This document shows positions 39,128-46,956 of a stretch of 64,000 nt of DNA, in pieces. The DNA is taken from the NCBI GenBank assembly GCA_964558415.1, contig CAZLDI010000003.1, positions 1-64,000 of the forward strand. The letters run 5' to 3'. The position numbers and the translations under genes were made by a program. Every line of letters begins with the position of its first letter. Position 1 is the stretch's first letter. The notes beneath the pieces are model-generated. The model was not told the DNA's origin and searched no databases. It saw only the letters and a list, made by a program, of their open reading frames with translations. This DNA comes from CAZLDI01 sp964558415. Its GTDB lineage: Bacteria; Chloroflexota; Dehalococcoidia; SM23-28-2; RBG-16-64-32.

Positions 39128-40408
39128 GTGACGCAAGAGCCCCGTCCGCGACAGGCGGACGAGATATTCTGCCCCACCTGCGGCACGCTAATCAAGCGCG
39201 CCTTCAAGTTCTGCGTCAACTGCGGCGCCGCCGTGCCGGACCTGGGCGCAATGCCCGGTATCCTCACGACCGGCCCCATCCCCACCGAGGAATGGCCGTA
39301 CCCCCTGCGCTTCGACGTGGAGTACCCGGAGAGCCTGTCTCGCCTGAGCACCGCCTTCAGGCTGATCCTGGCGATCCCGCAGTTACTGATTGTCTATGCG
39401 CTCGGGACGGTCGTTGGCCTCGTCACGTTCATCAGCTGGTTCGCCATCCTGTTTACGAAGCGCTACCCGAAGGGACTCTTCGACCTCGTTGTCAGCTTCA
39501 ACCGCTGGAGCGCCAACGTCTACGCCTATATCGCCTTGCTGCGCGACGAGTACCCGCCGTTTTCGACGGATCCGGGACGGTACGCCGTCGTCTACGACGT
39601 CGCGTACCCGGAAACCCTGAATCGCTGGCTGATCTTCGTCAAGTGGCTGCTGGTGGTGCCGCATCAGATCGTCCTGGGGGTTCTCGGATTGCTCGCTGGG
39701 GTCTTCGGGATGATCGCATGGTTCGCGATCTTGTTCACGGGCCGGTTCCCGCGCGGGCTGTTCGATTACATCGCCGGACTGCTGCGCTGGTACCTCAGGG
39801 TGAGTGCCTATTCGGGCCTGTTGACCGACAAGTTCCCGCCGTACAGCGGGCGAGCAGATGCGGGCCCCGCTTCCGGCCGCGCCATCGCCTGGTCGGCGGT
39901 GCTAGCGCCGTTCGCCCTGGCCGCGTACGTGGGCGTGTATTTGGCGATATTCGCCCTCAGCATAGGTTCCTTCACCGAGACACATGAGGTAGATCTGACG
40001 TATCGCGAGGTCGTTCGCGGAGAGTTCTCGCCCACCGTGGACGTGGAGGGCACGCAGGTGACGCTGCTGGACGCCGAGGACCCGGCGACCGTGCCAGGGT
40101 TCAGGCGGGCGGCGTCCGGGCATCACCTGGTGACGTTCGAACTCAGCATCAGGAACGTCGATGCGACTTTCACGACACTGTCTGCGGGAGCGTTCGATCT
40201 GACGGACACCGGCGGCAACGATCACTCGCCGCTGCTCGTCGACGATCGCGGGGTCATTAACTATGACCAGCTGGCGCGTGGCCAATCGGCCATCGTCATG
40301 GTGACCTTCGAGATTCGGAACGGCAGGGACCCTGCGGAGCTGACTTACTCTCCCGGCTTCGCCGCGTTCTTACCATTCGGAGAGAGAGTCCGCTTCGTGT
40401 TCCGCTGA
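39128..40408 (+). CDS. zinc-ribbon and duplicated DUF4389 membrane protein
   Basis: Protein of 426 aa. An N-terminal double zinc ribbon half (CPTCGTLIKRAFKFCVNCG) is followed by two DUF4389 repeats (about 55-150 and 155-250). Each repeat has a (F/Y)DVxYPExLxR start, two membrane helices, WFAILFT and a (D/K)(E/K)(Y/F)PP(F/Y)S end. A further helix (about 260-280) leads to an extracytoplasmic beta-rich domain resembling DUF4352 (about 295-426). The function is unknown. A mini-palindrome (39143-39161) lies in the first codons. Confidence 0.8.
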   Translation: MTQEPRPRQADEIFCPTCGTLIKRAFKFCVNCGAAVPDLGAMPGILTTGPIPTEEWPYPLRFDVEYPESLSRLSTAFRLILAIPQLLIVYALGTVVGLVTFISWFAILFTKRYPKGLFDLVVSFNRWSANVYAYIALLRDEYPPFSTDPGRYAVVYDVAYPETLNRWLIFVKWLLVVPHQIVLGVLGLLAGVFGMIAWFAILFTGRFPRGLFDYIAGLLRWYLRVSAYSGLLTDKFPPYSGRADAGPASGRAIAWSAVLAPFALAAYVGVYLAIFALSIGSFTETHEVDLTYREVVRGEFSPTVDVEGTQVTLLDAEDPATVPGFRRAASGHHLVTFELSIRNVDATFTTLSAGAFDLTDTGGNDHSPLLVDDRGVINYDQLARGQSAIVMVTFEIRNGRDPAELTYSPGFAAFLPFGERVRFVFR

Positions 40409-40532
40409 GAACAGGCAAGTCGCGTGCGTTCAGGCAGGTGCCATGGCTGGCCACCGACGAGCACAGCCTTCGCTGATGGACGCGCGATAGTCGCGATGCC
40501 ACCTTGGGGGTGTCTCCCAGGTGGCGACTACT

Positions 40533-40560
40533 TTGACAAGCAGTCAATCGAGCATATAAT
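40533..40560 (+). promoter_or_regulatory. strong sigma70-like promoter (TTGACA-16-TATAAT)
   Basis: Both boxes are perfect consensus, at 40533-40538 and 40555-40560. It drives the small membrane protein genes at 40598-41379. Confidence 0.75.
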
Positions 40561-40597
40561 GCACCCATCAATCGCGCCTAGCGAAGGAGCGTGGCAG

Positions 40598-40915
40598 ATG
40601 CAGGAAGAACCATCTATTGGCGCCCCGGCGGTCGCACCGGCTGATCGAATCGAGAGGTTGTCACGGTTGATATCCTCCAGAACTCTCGAAGGGTGGGTTG
40701 TAGTCGACAGGAACGAACGAGATGCATCGGCTGTCTTGATGTTGGCTGGTAAGGAGGTCAACCATCTACTCCACTTTTTGGTTGGAGTCTTCACGTGTGG
40801 GATATGGTGGATTGTGTGGCTAATTCTGGTACTCACGCAGAAGAAGGAAAAGCGAGTGCGTCTGTCGATCGATCAGTATGGAAATCTGCTTGAGGAGACA
40901 ATGAGCGCCGCCTAG
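40598..40915 (+). CDS. small membrane protein
   Basis: Protein of 105 aa that I do not recognise. It has a soluble N-terminal half with a strand-rich GWVVVDRNERDASAVLML, then one strong membrane segment with HFLVGVFTCGIWWIVWLILV (about residues 62-82) and a charged tail (KKEKRVRLSIDQYG). The ATG at 40598 is chosen because GAAGGAG precedes it and it lies downstream of the strong promoter. Confidence 0.75.
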   Translation: MQEEPSIGAPAVAPADRIERLSRLISSRTLEGWVVVDRNERDASAVLMLAGKEVNHLLHFLVGVFTCGIWWIVWLILVLTQKKEKRVRLSIDQYGNLLEETMSAA

Positions 40916-40916
40916 C

Positions 40917-41201
40917 GTGGGTGAAGCAATGGCCGTTGGAGAAATCCTTCGCTCCCTCGAAGGACGTGATCGAATCTGGATAGCTTGCCCGATCAGGGCA
41001 GTGTTTGGCATCCGTTGTCCTGGGTGCGGAATGACGCATGCGCTCGTGGCGTTGCTTCGCGGTGACGTCCGCCGCGCCATGCAATTTAATCCTTTCGTCT
41101 TGGTGCTTGTGCCCCTTCTCATCTTAGGTCTGTTTGACCTTGCGCGGCACGGCGTCGAGCACGGCAGCTGCTGGCTGCGGGACAAGCGCAGCAAGGCGTA
41201 A
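40917..41201 (+). CDS. DUF2752 family membrane protein
   Basis: Small membrane protein of 94 aa. CPIRAVFGIRCPGCGMTHA has the CPxCGxT motif that defines DUF2752. FNPFVLVLVPLLILGLFDL is the main membrane helix. The function is unknown. The GTG start is 1 nt after the preceding stop; an in-frame ATG at 40929 is an alternative. Confidence 0.85.
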   Translation: MGEAMAVGEILRSLEGRDRIWIACPIRAVFGIRCPGCGMTHALVALLRGDVRRAMQFNPFVLVLVPLLILGLFDLARHGVEHGSCWLRDKRSKA

Positions 41202-41205
41202 TGGC

Positions 41206-41379
41206 ATGGAGGCGGCGTACGTTGTCCTCCTAGTCGCGGTGTTCTTGGTCGTTCTGGTGGCGGTCTTCGCCACTATCGGTGTGCCGAACAGGTCGGTCAG
41301 GCGTCGATTCCTCACACCCAAGGAACAGCAAAAAGGAATTCGCGTGATCCCGCCGGACGAACACGGACGGTATGGATGA
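41206..41379 (+). CDS. 57-aa single-span membrane protein
   Basis: An ATG 4 nt after the DUF2752 stop opens a 57-aa frame with an N-terminal helix (AAYVVLLVAVFLVVLVAVFA) and a basic tail (RSVRRRFLTPKEQQKG). No family is recognised. Its position and composition suggest a genuine last gene of this small operon. Confidence 0.6.
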   Translation: MEAAYVVLLVAVFLVVLVAVFATIGVPNRSVRRRFLTPKEQQKGIRVIPPDEHGRYG

Positions 41380-41413
41380 GAGATTGGCGACGTATGCCGA
41401 GGTTGTGTAGCTG

Positions 41414-41470
41414 CGCTGGAAATCACGAATTTTACGGCGCTGAATAAACGCGACGAGTATCCGCCGTTCA
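41414..41470 (+). pseudogene. possible DUF4389 remnant
   Basis: A short frame ends ALNKRDEYPPFSLK followed by TAG. It matches the repeat ending LLRDEYPPFS seen in the 39128 gene. No start or membrane part is present, so this appears to be the last few codons of a decayed or deleted gene. Confidence 0.35.
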
Positions 41471-41537
41471 GCCTGAAGTAGCGCCGCCCACCGCCACCTC
41501 GCCGCGCACCAGCCGCTGGTACGAGAGCGGCTGGGTG

Positions 41538-41702
41538 ATGATCGCGTCCGGCTACGTCTTCCCGCCGCTGGGCCTGTACCTGATGTGGCGCTACAAGGAC
41601 TGGCACCCCTGGTTGAAGAGCGGGATCACCGTCGTTGGCCTTTCGCTCGCCGTCGTGTCCAGCTACATCTCTTCCACGTACGTTATGCCGCGCATATTCT
41701 GA
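41538..41702 (+). CDS. short two-span membrane protein or fragment
   Basis: A 54-aa frame beginning MIASGYVFPPLGLYLMWRYK, with WHPWLKSGITVVGLSLAVVS as a second helix. The FPPLGLYLMW(R/K)YK pattern is common in small bacterial membrane proteins. The reading frame is open upstream to about 41447 with a Pro-rich stretch and no good start codon, so this may be the 3' end of a truncated gene. Confidence 0.45.
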   Translation: MIASGYVFPPLGLYLMWRYKDWHPWLKSGITVVGLSLAVVSSYISSTYVMPRIF

Positions 41703-41706
41703 AGGT

Positions 41707-43920
41707 GTGGCCGTAGACCAGACCGCCCTCGACGTCATCGCCCTCAGCCGCGACGAATACGAGCTGATCGTCCAGCGCCTCGGGCGCGAGCCGAACGAGG
41801 TCGAGCTCGGCATGTTCGGCGCGCTCTGGAGCGAGCACTGCGGCTACAAGAACTCGAAACCGCTGCTCCGCCGGCTTCCGGCTGAGGGGCCGTACGTCCT
41901 GACGCGCCGCGGGGCCGAGAACGCCGGGGCGATCGACATCGGCGGCGGCCTCTGCGTCGTGATGAAGATCGAGTCGCACAACCACCCCTCGGCGATTGAG
42001 CCGTACGAAGGCGCAGCGACCGGCGTCGGCGGCATCGTCCGCGACATCTTCGCGATGGGGGCGCGCCCGATCGCGCTGCTGGACTCGCTGCGCTTCGGGC
42101 CGCTGAGCGACGCGCGCAACCGCTACCTGTTCGGCGGCGTGGTGAGCGGCATCGGCGGCTACGGCAACTGCCTCGGGATCCCCACCGTGGGCGGCGAAGT
42201 CGTCTTTGAGGACGCCTACTCCGCCAACCCGCTCGTCAACGCGATGTGCGTCGGGGTCGCGCCCATCGAAAAGCTCGCCAGCGCGAAGGCGGAGGGTGTG
42301 GGAAACATACTGATGCTGGTGGGCGCAGATACCGGACGCGACGGCATTCACGGCGCGTCCGGACTCGCGTCGCGCTCAGACCCCAATGCCCGTTTCGACG
42401 AACTGCGGCCGGCGGTCCAGGTGGGCAACCCCTTTCTTGAGAAGATGCTGCTGGAGGCCTGCCTGGACCTCGCGCACAACCATGCGGACTGGTTCACGGG
42501 CATCCAGGACCTCGGCGCCGCCGGGCTGACCTCGTCTGCCGTCGAGGCGGCCGCGAGGGCTGGTACCGGGATTGTCATCGATGTCGCCGCCGTCCCCCGG
42601 CGTGAGGACACGATGACACCGTACGAAGTGATGCTCTCGGAGTCGCAGGAGCGGATGCTGATCATCGTCCGCAATGGGCGCGAGGGCGATGTCGCCGCGC
42701 TGTTCGAGCGCTGGGAGGTGCCGTGGGCGATCATTGGCCGTGTCACCGACGACCGGACGGTGCGGATCGTTGATGGAGAGCGCGCGGCTGCCTGCCTCCC
42801 GGCTGACGTACTCGTCGACGCGCCGGAGTACACGCGGGAAGGCATCCGGCCGCCGGTGCTGGACGAGATGCAGTCTCTGGACATCGCAGCCCTGCCGGAC
42901 GTGGCGGATCCCGCCGCTGCCCTGCTGGCGCTGCTCGCGACACCGAACATCGCCAGCAAGCGCTGGATCTACCGCCAGTACGATCAGAGCGTGCTTTCGA
43001 ATACCGTGGTCGAAGCCGGCGGAGACGCGGCGGTGTTGCGCATCAAAGGTACGCAGACGGGGATCGCGCTGTCCACCGACTGCAACGGCCGCTATTGCTA
43101 CATCGACCCCTATGCCGGCGGCGCCATTGCGGTCGCGGAGGCGGCGCGCAACGTCGTTTGCGCGGGCGCTCAGCCGGTTGCCGTCACGGACTGCCTCAAC
43201 TTCGGCAACCCGGAGCGCCCGGAGGTCTACTACCAGATGCAGGAGGTCATTCGCGGCATCGCCGACGCCTGCGATGCGCTGGGAACGCCGGTCATCTCCG
43301 GCAACGTCAGCCTCTACAACGAGACGGGCGGCAGCGCGGTCTACCCGACGCCCGTGATCGGCATGTTGGGGCTGCTGGACGACGTGAGCGTGCATGGACG
43401 AATGGGCTTCTCGAACGCAGGGGACGACGTGTTCCTTATCGGATCGATGCTGGAGCAGCCCACGGCGACGCTCGGAGGGAGCGAGTATTTGAAGGAGATG
43501 CACGGCCTGATCGGCGGGCGGCTCAGCATCGACCTCGCGCTCGAAGCGCGTGTCCAGCGCGCCGCGCTCGCCGCGATCCGGCAGGGCGTCGCCACCGCTT
43601 GTCACGACTGCGCCGACGGCGGTCTCTCCGTTGCCCTGGTGGAGATGTGCATCAAGGGCGACAAGGGCCTCGAAGCGCCCGCCGCGATTCTGGGGACGCG
43701 GCTGGACGCGGCGCTCTTCGGCGAAGCGCAGTCGCGGGTCGTCGTCGCAACGCGCGACGCCGGCGCTCTGCTGGCCATCGCCCGCGGACTGGACGTGCCG
43801 TTCGCCCGCGTCGGGCGGGTGTCAGCGGACGGACGCTTCCGCCTTGGCCCGCTGGACATGGCGGTCGCGGAACTGCGCGAGGCATACGAGGGCGGGCTGG
43901 AACGGGCATTGGCGGGTTGA
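41707..43920 (+). CDS. purL: phosphoribosylformylglycinamidine synthase, large subunit
   Basis: Converts FGAR to FGAM with ATP and ammonia from PurQ; 737 aa, the length of the small bacterial PurL that works with PurQ and PurS. N-terminal MFGALWSEHCGYKNSKP, KIESHNHPSAIEPYEGAATG and VGGIVRDIFAMGARP form the first AIRS-like half; GGDAAVLRIKGT, CLNFGNPERPE and ADGGLSVALVEMC belong to the second. The GTG at 41707 is preferred because the protein then matches family length; the ribosome binding site is weak. The frame extends upstream only over the small membrane ORF. Confidence 0.95.
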   Translation: MAVDQTALDVIALSRDEYELIVQRLGREPNEVELGMFGALWSEHCGYKNSKPLLRRLPAEGPYVLTRRGAENAGAIDIGGGLCVVMKIESHNHPSAIEPYEGAATGVGGIVRDIFAMGARPIALLDSLRFGPLSDARNRYLFGGVVSGIGGYGNCLGIPTVGGEVVFEDAYSANPLVNAMCVGVAPIEKLASAKAEGVGNILMLVGADTGRDGIHGASGLASRSDPNARFDELRPAVQVGNPFLEKMLLEACLDLAHNHADWFTGIQDLGAAGLTSSAVEAAARAGTGIVIDVAAVPRREDTMTPYEVMLSESQERMLIIVRNGREGDVAALFERWEVPWAIIGRVTDDRTVRIVDGERAAACLPADVLVDAPEYTREGIRPPVLDEMQSLDIAALPDVADPAAALLALLATPNIASKRWIYRQYDQSVLSNTVVEAGGDAAVLRIKGTQTGIALSTDCNGRYCYIDPYAGGAIAVAEAARNVVCAGAQPVAVTDCLNFGNPERPEVYYQMQEVIRGIADACDALGTPVISGNVSLYNETGGSAVYPTPVIGMLGLLDDVSVHGRMGFSNAGDDVFLIGSMLEQPTATLGGSEYLKEMHGLIGGRLSIDLALEARVQRAALAAIRQGVATACHDCADGGLSVALVEMCIKGDKGLEAPAAILGTRLDAALFGEAQSRVVVATRDAGALLAIARGLDVPFARVGRVSADGRFRLGPLDMAVAELREAYEGGLERALAG

Positions 43921-43942
43921 AATTGGGACGCGCCTCTCGCCG

Positions 43943-43972
43943 TTGACAATTGCCGCACAAGCGTTCTAATAT
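43943..43972 (+). promoter_or_regulatory. sigma70-like promoter (TTGACA-18-TAATAT) of rplI
   Basis: TTGACA at 43943-43948 and TAATAT at 43967-43972. The leader to rplI is about 100 nt and ends in AGAAGGAGATTTCCCTA before the ATG. Confidence 0.65.
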
Positions 43973-44076
43973 TGACCTAAACTGGCCCTGTGGATGAGAT
44001 GTCGATTAATCTTGTGTATAAGCCCCTTGTTGTTCCAGCGTGAGCGCTGCGTAAGATTCAGAAGGAGATTTCCCTA

Positions 44077-44733
44077 ATGAGAGTTGTGTTTCTTGAAGAA
44101 GTGGAGGGCACCGCCCGCACGGGCGACGTCAAGAACGTCGCCGCCGGCTTCGCCCGCAACTATCTCCTTCCGCGCAACCTGGCCGCGCCGGCGAACGACC
44201 ACTACATCGCCATCGCTCAGGCGAAGGCCGGCAAAGAGGCGAAGCGCCAGGAGCGCCTGGACGACGAAGCTCGCGCCCATCTGCTTCCGAAGGTTGACGG
44301 CCTGTCCTTCAGCATCGAGGTGCGCGTGGGCGAGCAGGGCAAGCTCTTCGGCTCTGTGACCAACCGCGACATTGCGGAGCTGGTCCAGGAGGGCACCAAG
44401 ATCGAGCTGGAGCACAAGCAGGTGGACCTGCGCGAGCCGATCCGCGACCTGGGAGCGCACCCGGTGCGCATCAAGCTCACCCGCAACGTCATCGCGACGG
44501 TCACCGTTAACGTAGAGCCGCTCGGCGGTGCGGTGGTTGCGGAGGCGGCGCCGGCCGCAGAAATCGAGGCAGTCGAGGATGCTAGCGCGCCCGACGAGAC
44601 GCCAGAAGCTGAGGCAGAAGAGACGACGGAGCCCGAGGCTGCGGATGAGTCCGAGCCAGCGGTTGAAGAGCCCGCCGACGAACCGGCGGTAGACGAACCC
44701 GAAGAAGAGTCCGAACAGAGCGAAGACAACTAG
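44077..44733 (+). CDS. rplI: 50S ribosomal protein bL9 with long acidic tail
   Basis: bL9 of 218 aa; normal L9 is about 150. Residues 1-148 are canonical (RVVFLEEVEGTARTGDVKNV; GFARNYLLPRNLA; the central helix; the C-terminal domain with GKLFGSVTNRDIAE). Residues about 150-218 are an added tail composed almost only of Glu, Asp, Ala, Pro and Ser, likely disordered. dnaB and the loader genes follow, a widespread rplI-dnaB arrangement. The role of the tail is unknown. Confidence 0.95.
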   Translation: MRVVFLEEVEGTARTGDVKNVAAGFARNYLLPRNLAAPANDHYIAIAQAKAGKEAKRQERLDDEARAHLLPKVDGLSFSIEVRVGEQGKLFGSVTNRDIAELVQEGTKIELEHKQVDLREPIRDLGAHPVRIKLTRNVIATVTVNVEPLGGAVVAEAAPAAEIEAVEDASAPDETPEAEAEETTEPEAADESEPAVEEPADEPAVDEPEEESEQSEDN

Positions 44734-44803
44734 TTCCCGCGACGGTCGAGCCGATAATCGAACGGCCTTCCCGGCGCGGGCGTGAGGGAGCGCGCGCGGG
44801 TAC

Positions 44804-46222
44804 ATGGTCGTCGAGACAGGGACTGCAAGAGGCGGCGAGAAGCTACCGCCGCATGATGTCGAGGCGGAAGAGGCGGTAATCGCATCGCTCCTCGTCGATC
44901 CGGAGGCGATCTTCAAGGTTGCCCCCAGGCTCGAGGCCGACGCGTTTTTCCGCGAGAAGAACGCCTGGGTCTACCTTGCCTGCCGCGCGCTCTGGGACCG
45001 CAGCGAGTCGATAAATCAGATCACCGTCGCGCACGAACTTGCGCGCCGCAACCAGCTTGAGGCTGTCGGCGGCGTCTCCTACCTGAGCCAGCTCGTCACC
45101 GAGCTTCCCACTTCGGTCGGCGTCGAGCACTACGCAGGCATCATCCAGCGCGACGCGACCTACCGGCGGCTGATCAGCGCCGCCGCTCAAATAGCTCAGA
45201 TCGCCTACGAGGGGGGGCCCGCCATCGGCGAGGTCCTCGCGCGCGCCGAGACCCTCGTATCCGCGGTCCGTCAGGGGGAGAACCTGCGGGACTTCGTCCA
45301 CATTCGCGAGCTGCTTACCGGATACCTGGAGTCGGCGGCGGCCGGCACCGGGGCGGTCGCCAGCCAGGTGCGCGCAGTCACGTCCGGTTTCATGGACCTG
45401 GATACGCTCCTGGCGACGGGCCTCAAGCGCGGCGACCTTGTCATCGTGGCGGCGCGGCCCAGCCTCGGCAAGACGTCGCTCGTTCTCAATTTCGCGAAGA
45501 ACTCCGCCGAGCGGCAGAACGCCACCGTCGCTTTCTTCTCAATAGAGATGGCGGCTGAACAACTGGTCCAGCGCGTGCTCGCGATGGAGTCCGGCGTCGA
45601 CTCCACGCGTCTCGCCTTCGGCCAACACTCCGACCGCGAGGAACGCAAGATATCCCAGGCGCTGGGCGCGCTAAGCGAGATGCCGATCTACTTCGACGAC
45701 TCCGCGATGCTCACCGTGGCCGAAATGCGCGCCAAGGCCCGCCGCCTGCAGCTGGAACGCGGCCTGGACCTCGTGGTTGTGGACTACCTTCAACTCATGC
45801 ACTCCGGGACGCGGAACGAGAACCGCGTCCAGGAGGTGAGCTACGTATCCCGGTCGCTCAAGCAGCTCGCGCGCGACCTGGACGTGCCGGTTGTCGCGTG
45901 CTCGCAGCTCTCCCGCGCCGCGGAAACGCGCTCCAACAACGTGCCCCAGTTGAGCGACCTCCGGGAGTCCGGGAGCATCGAGCAGGACGCGGACGTCGTC
46001 ATGTTCATCTACCGTGAGGACAAGTACGTCTCGCGTGAGGATTGGCAGCGCCAGCACCCGGACCGTCCGTCCGAGGGCTATCCCGCTGGAATCACGCAAA
46101 TCGTGCTCGCCAAGCACCGCAACGGCCCTACGGGCACGATCCACCTGCGCTTCCGCGAGCGCATCGCTCGCTTCGAGGACCTGCTCGTACGGGAACCAGA
46201 GGAGTGGGAGGAGGAGCCGTGA
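44804..46222 (+). CDS. dnaB: replicative DNA helicase
   Basis: Hexameric 5'-3' replication-fork helicase of 472 aa. The N-terminal primase-interaction domain (about 15-120) starts PPHDVEAEEAVIASLL. The RecA-like core has Walker A ARPSLGKTSL, FFSIEMAAEQL, Walker B LVVVDYLQLM and the H3/H4 blocks QLSRAAETR, LRESGSIEQDADVV and LAKHRNGPTG. No intein is present. The stop overlaps the GTG of the dnaD-like gene, which ties helicase and loader production together. Confidence 0.97.
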   Translation: MVVETGTARGGEKLPPHDVEAEEAVIASLLVDPEAIFKVAPRLEADAFFREKNAWVYLACRALWDRSESINQITVAHELARRNQLEAVGGVSYLSQLVTELPTSVGVEHYAGIIQRDATYRRLISAAAQIAQIAYEGGPAIGEVLARAETLVSAVRQGENLRDFVHIRELLTGYLESAAAGTGAVASQVRAVTSGFMDLDTLLATGLKRGDLVIVAARPSLGKTSLVLNFAKNSAERQNATVAFFSIEMAAEQLVQRVLAMESGVDSTRLAFGQHSDREERKISQALGALSEMPIYFDDSAMLTVAEMRAKARRLQLERGLDLVVVDYLQLMHSGTRNENRVQEVSYVSRSLKQLARDLDVPVVACSQLSRAAETRSNNVPQLSDLRESGSIEQDADVVMFIYREDKYVSREDWQRQHPDRPSEGYPAGITQIVLAKHRNGPTGTIHLRFRERIARFEDLLVREPEEWEEEP

Positions 46223-46956
46223 GCCCGGCCACTGTGGGCGTGGCTGCGGTGCCCGGATTCTCGGGGTTCCCAGCGTCCGGTTTGGCGACGCCGTTGCCGA
46301 ACCTCTTTTTCTCGCGCGTGCTCCCTGACATCGAAAGCGCGGAGGAGCTGACCGTCAGCGTCTACTTTTTCTTCCTCCAGGCGCGCAAGCGCGGCGCCTC
46401 GAAGTTCGTGGCGCGTCGCGAGTTGGAGGCCGACGCCGGACTGATCCGATCCCTCTCCAACCTTTCCAGTGGCGATGGTCAGGCCGCGCTGGAACGGGGA
46501 TTAGAGCTGGCGGTCAAACGGATGACGCTGGCCCGCACGCACGCACGCCGAGGTGACTGCCTGGAAGAGGTGTTCGCCGTGAACACGCCTTCCAACCGCG
46601 CGGCCCTGGCGTCGCTGCGCGCGCTGGAGCCCGGGCGCGAGCCGCTGCCGCCCGCAACTGGATCAACCGCGCCGGGCATATTCGCGTTGTACGAAGAGAA
46701 CGTTGGGCCGCTCACCCCGCTGATCGCGGACGACCTGAAGGACGCGGAAGAGCGCTACCCGGCGCCCTGGATACACGACGCCTTCAGCGAGGCGATAGGC
46801 CTAAACAAACGGAGCTGGCGCTACATCGAGCGCATCTTGCGCCGGTGGGAAGCCGAGGGTAGGGGCGATGAGAAGTCTGGGCGAGATACTCAAGTCGACT
46901 GGCTCGAGCGACGTTACGTCGCAGGCAAACGCCGGCTTGAGCCAAAGCGCGGCTGA
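46219..46956 (+). CDS. DnaD-like primosome protein
   Basis: Protein of 245 aa with an N-terminal winged-helix-like region (LFFSRVLPDIESAEELTVSV; ARRELEAD) and a C-terminal DnaD domain. The DnaD domain includes IFALYEENVGPLTPLIADDL and WIHDAFSEAIGLNKRSWRYIERIL. It probably helps remodel origin or restart DNA for helicase loading, as in Bacillus. The GTG overlaps the dnaB TGA. The last 89 nt overlap the start of the AAA+ loader gene in another frame. Confidence 0.88.
   Translation: MSPATVGVAAVPGFSGFPASGLATPLPNLFFSRVLPDIESAEELTVSVYFFFLQARKRGASKFVARRELEADAGLIRSLSNLSSGDGQAALERGLELAVKRMTLARTHARRGDCLEEVFAVNTPSNRAALASLRALEPGREPLPPATGSTAPGIFALYEENVGPLTPLIADDLKDAEERYPAPWIHDAFSEAIGLNKRSWRYIERILRRWEAEGRGDEKSGRDTQVDWLERRYVAGKRRLEPKRG

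Noticed and set aside
42376..43605. Long open frame antisense to purL
   Set aside because: Same reason; purL is intact and conserved throughout.
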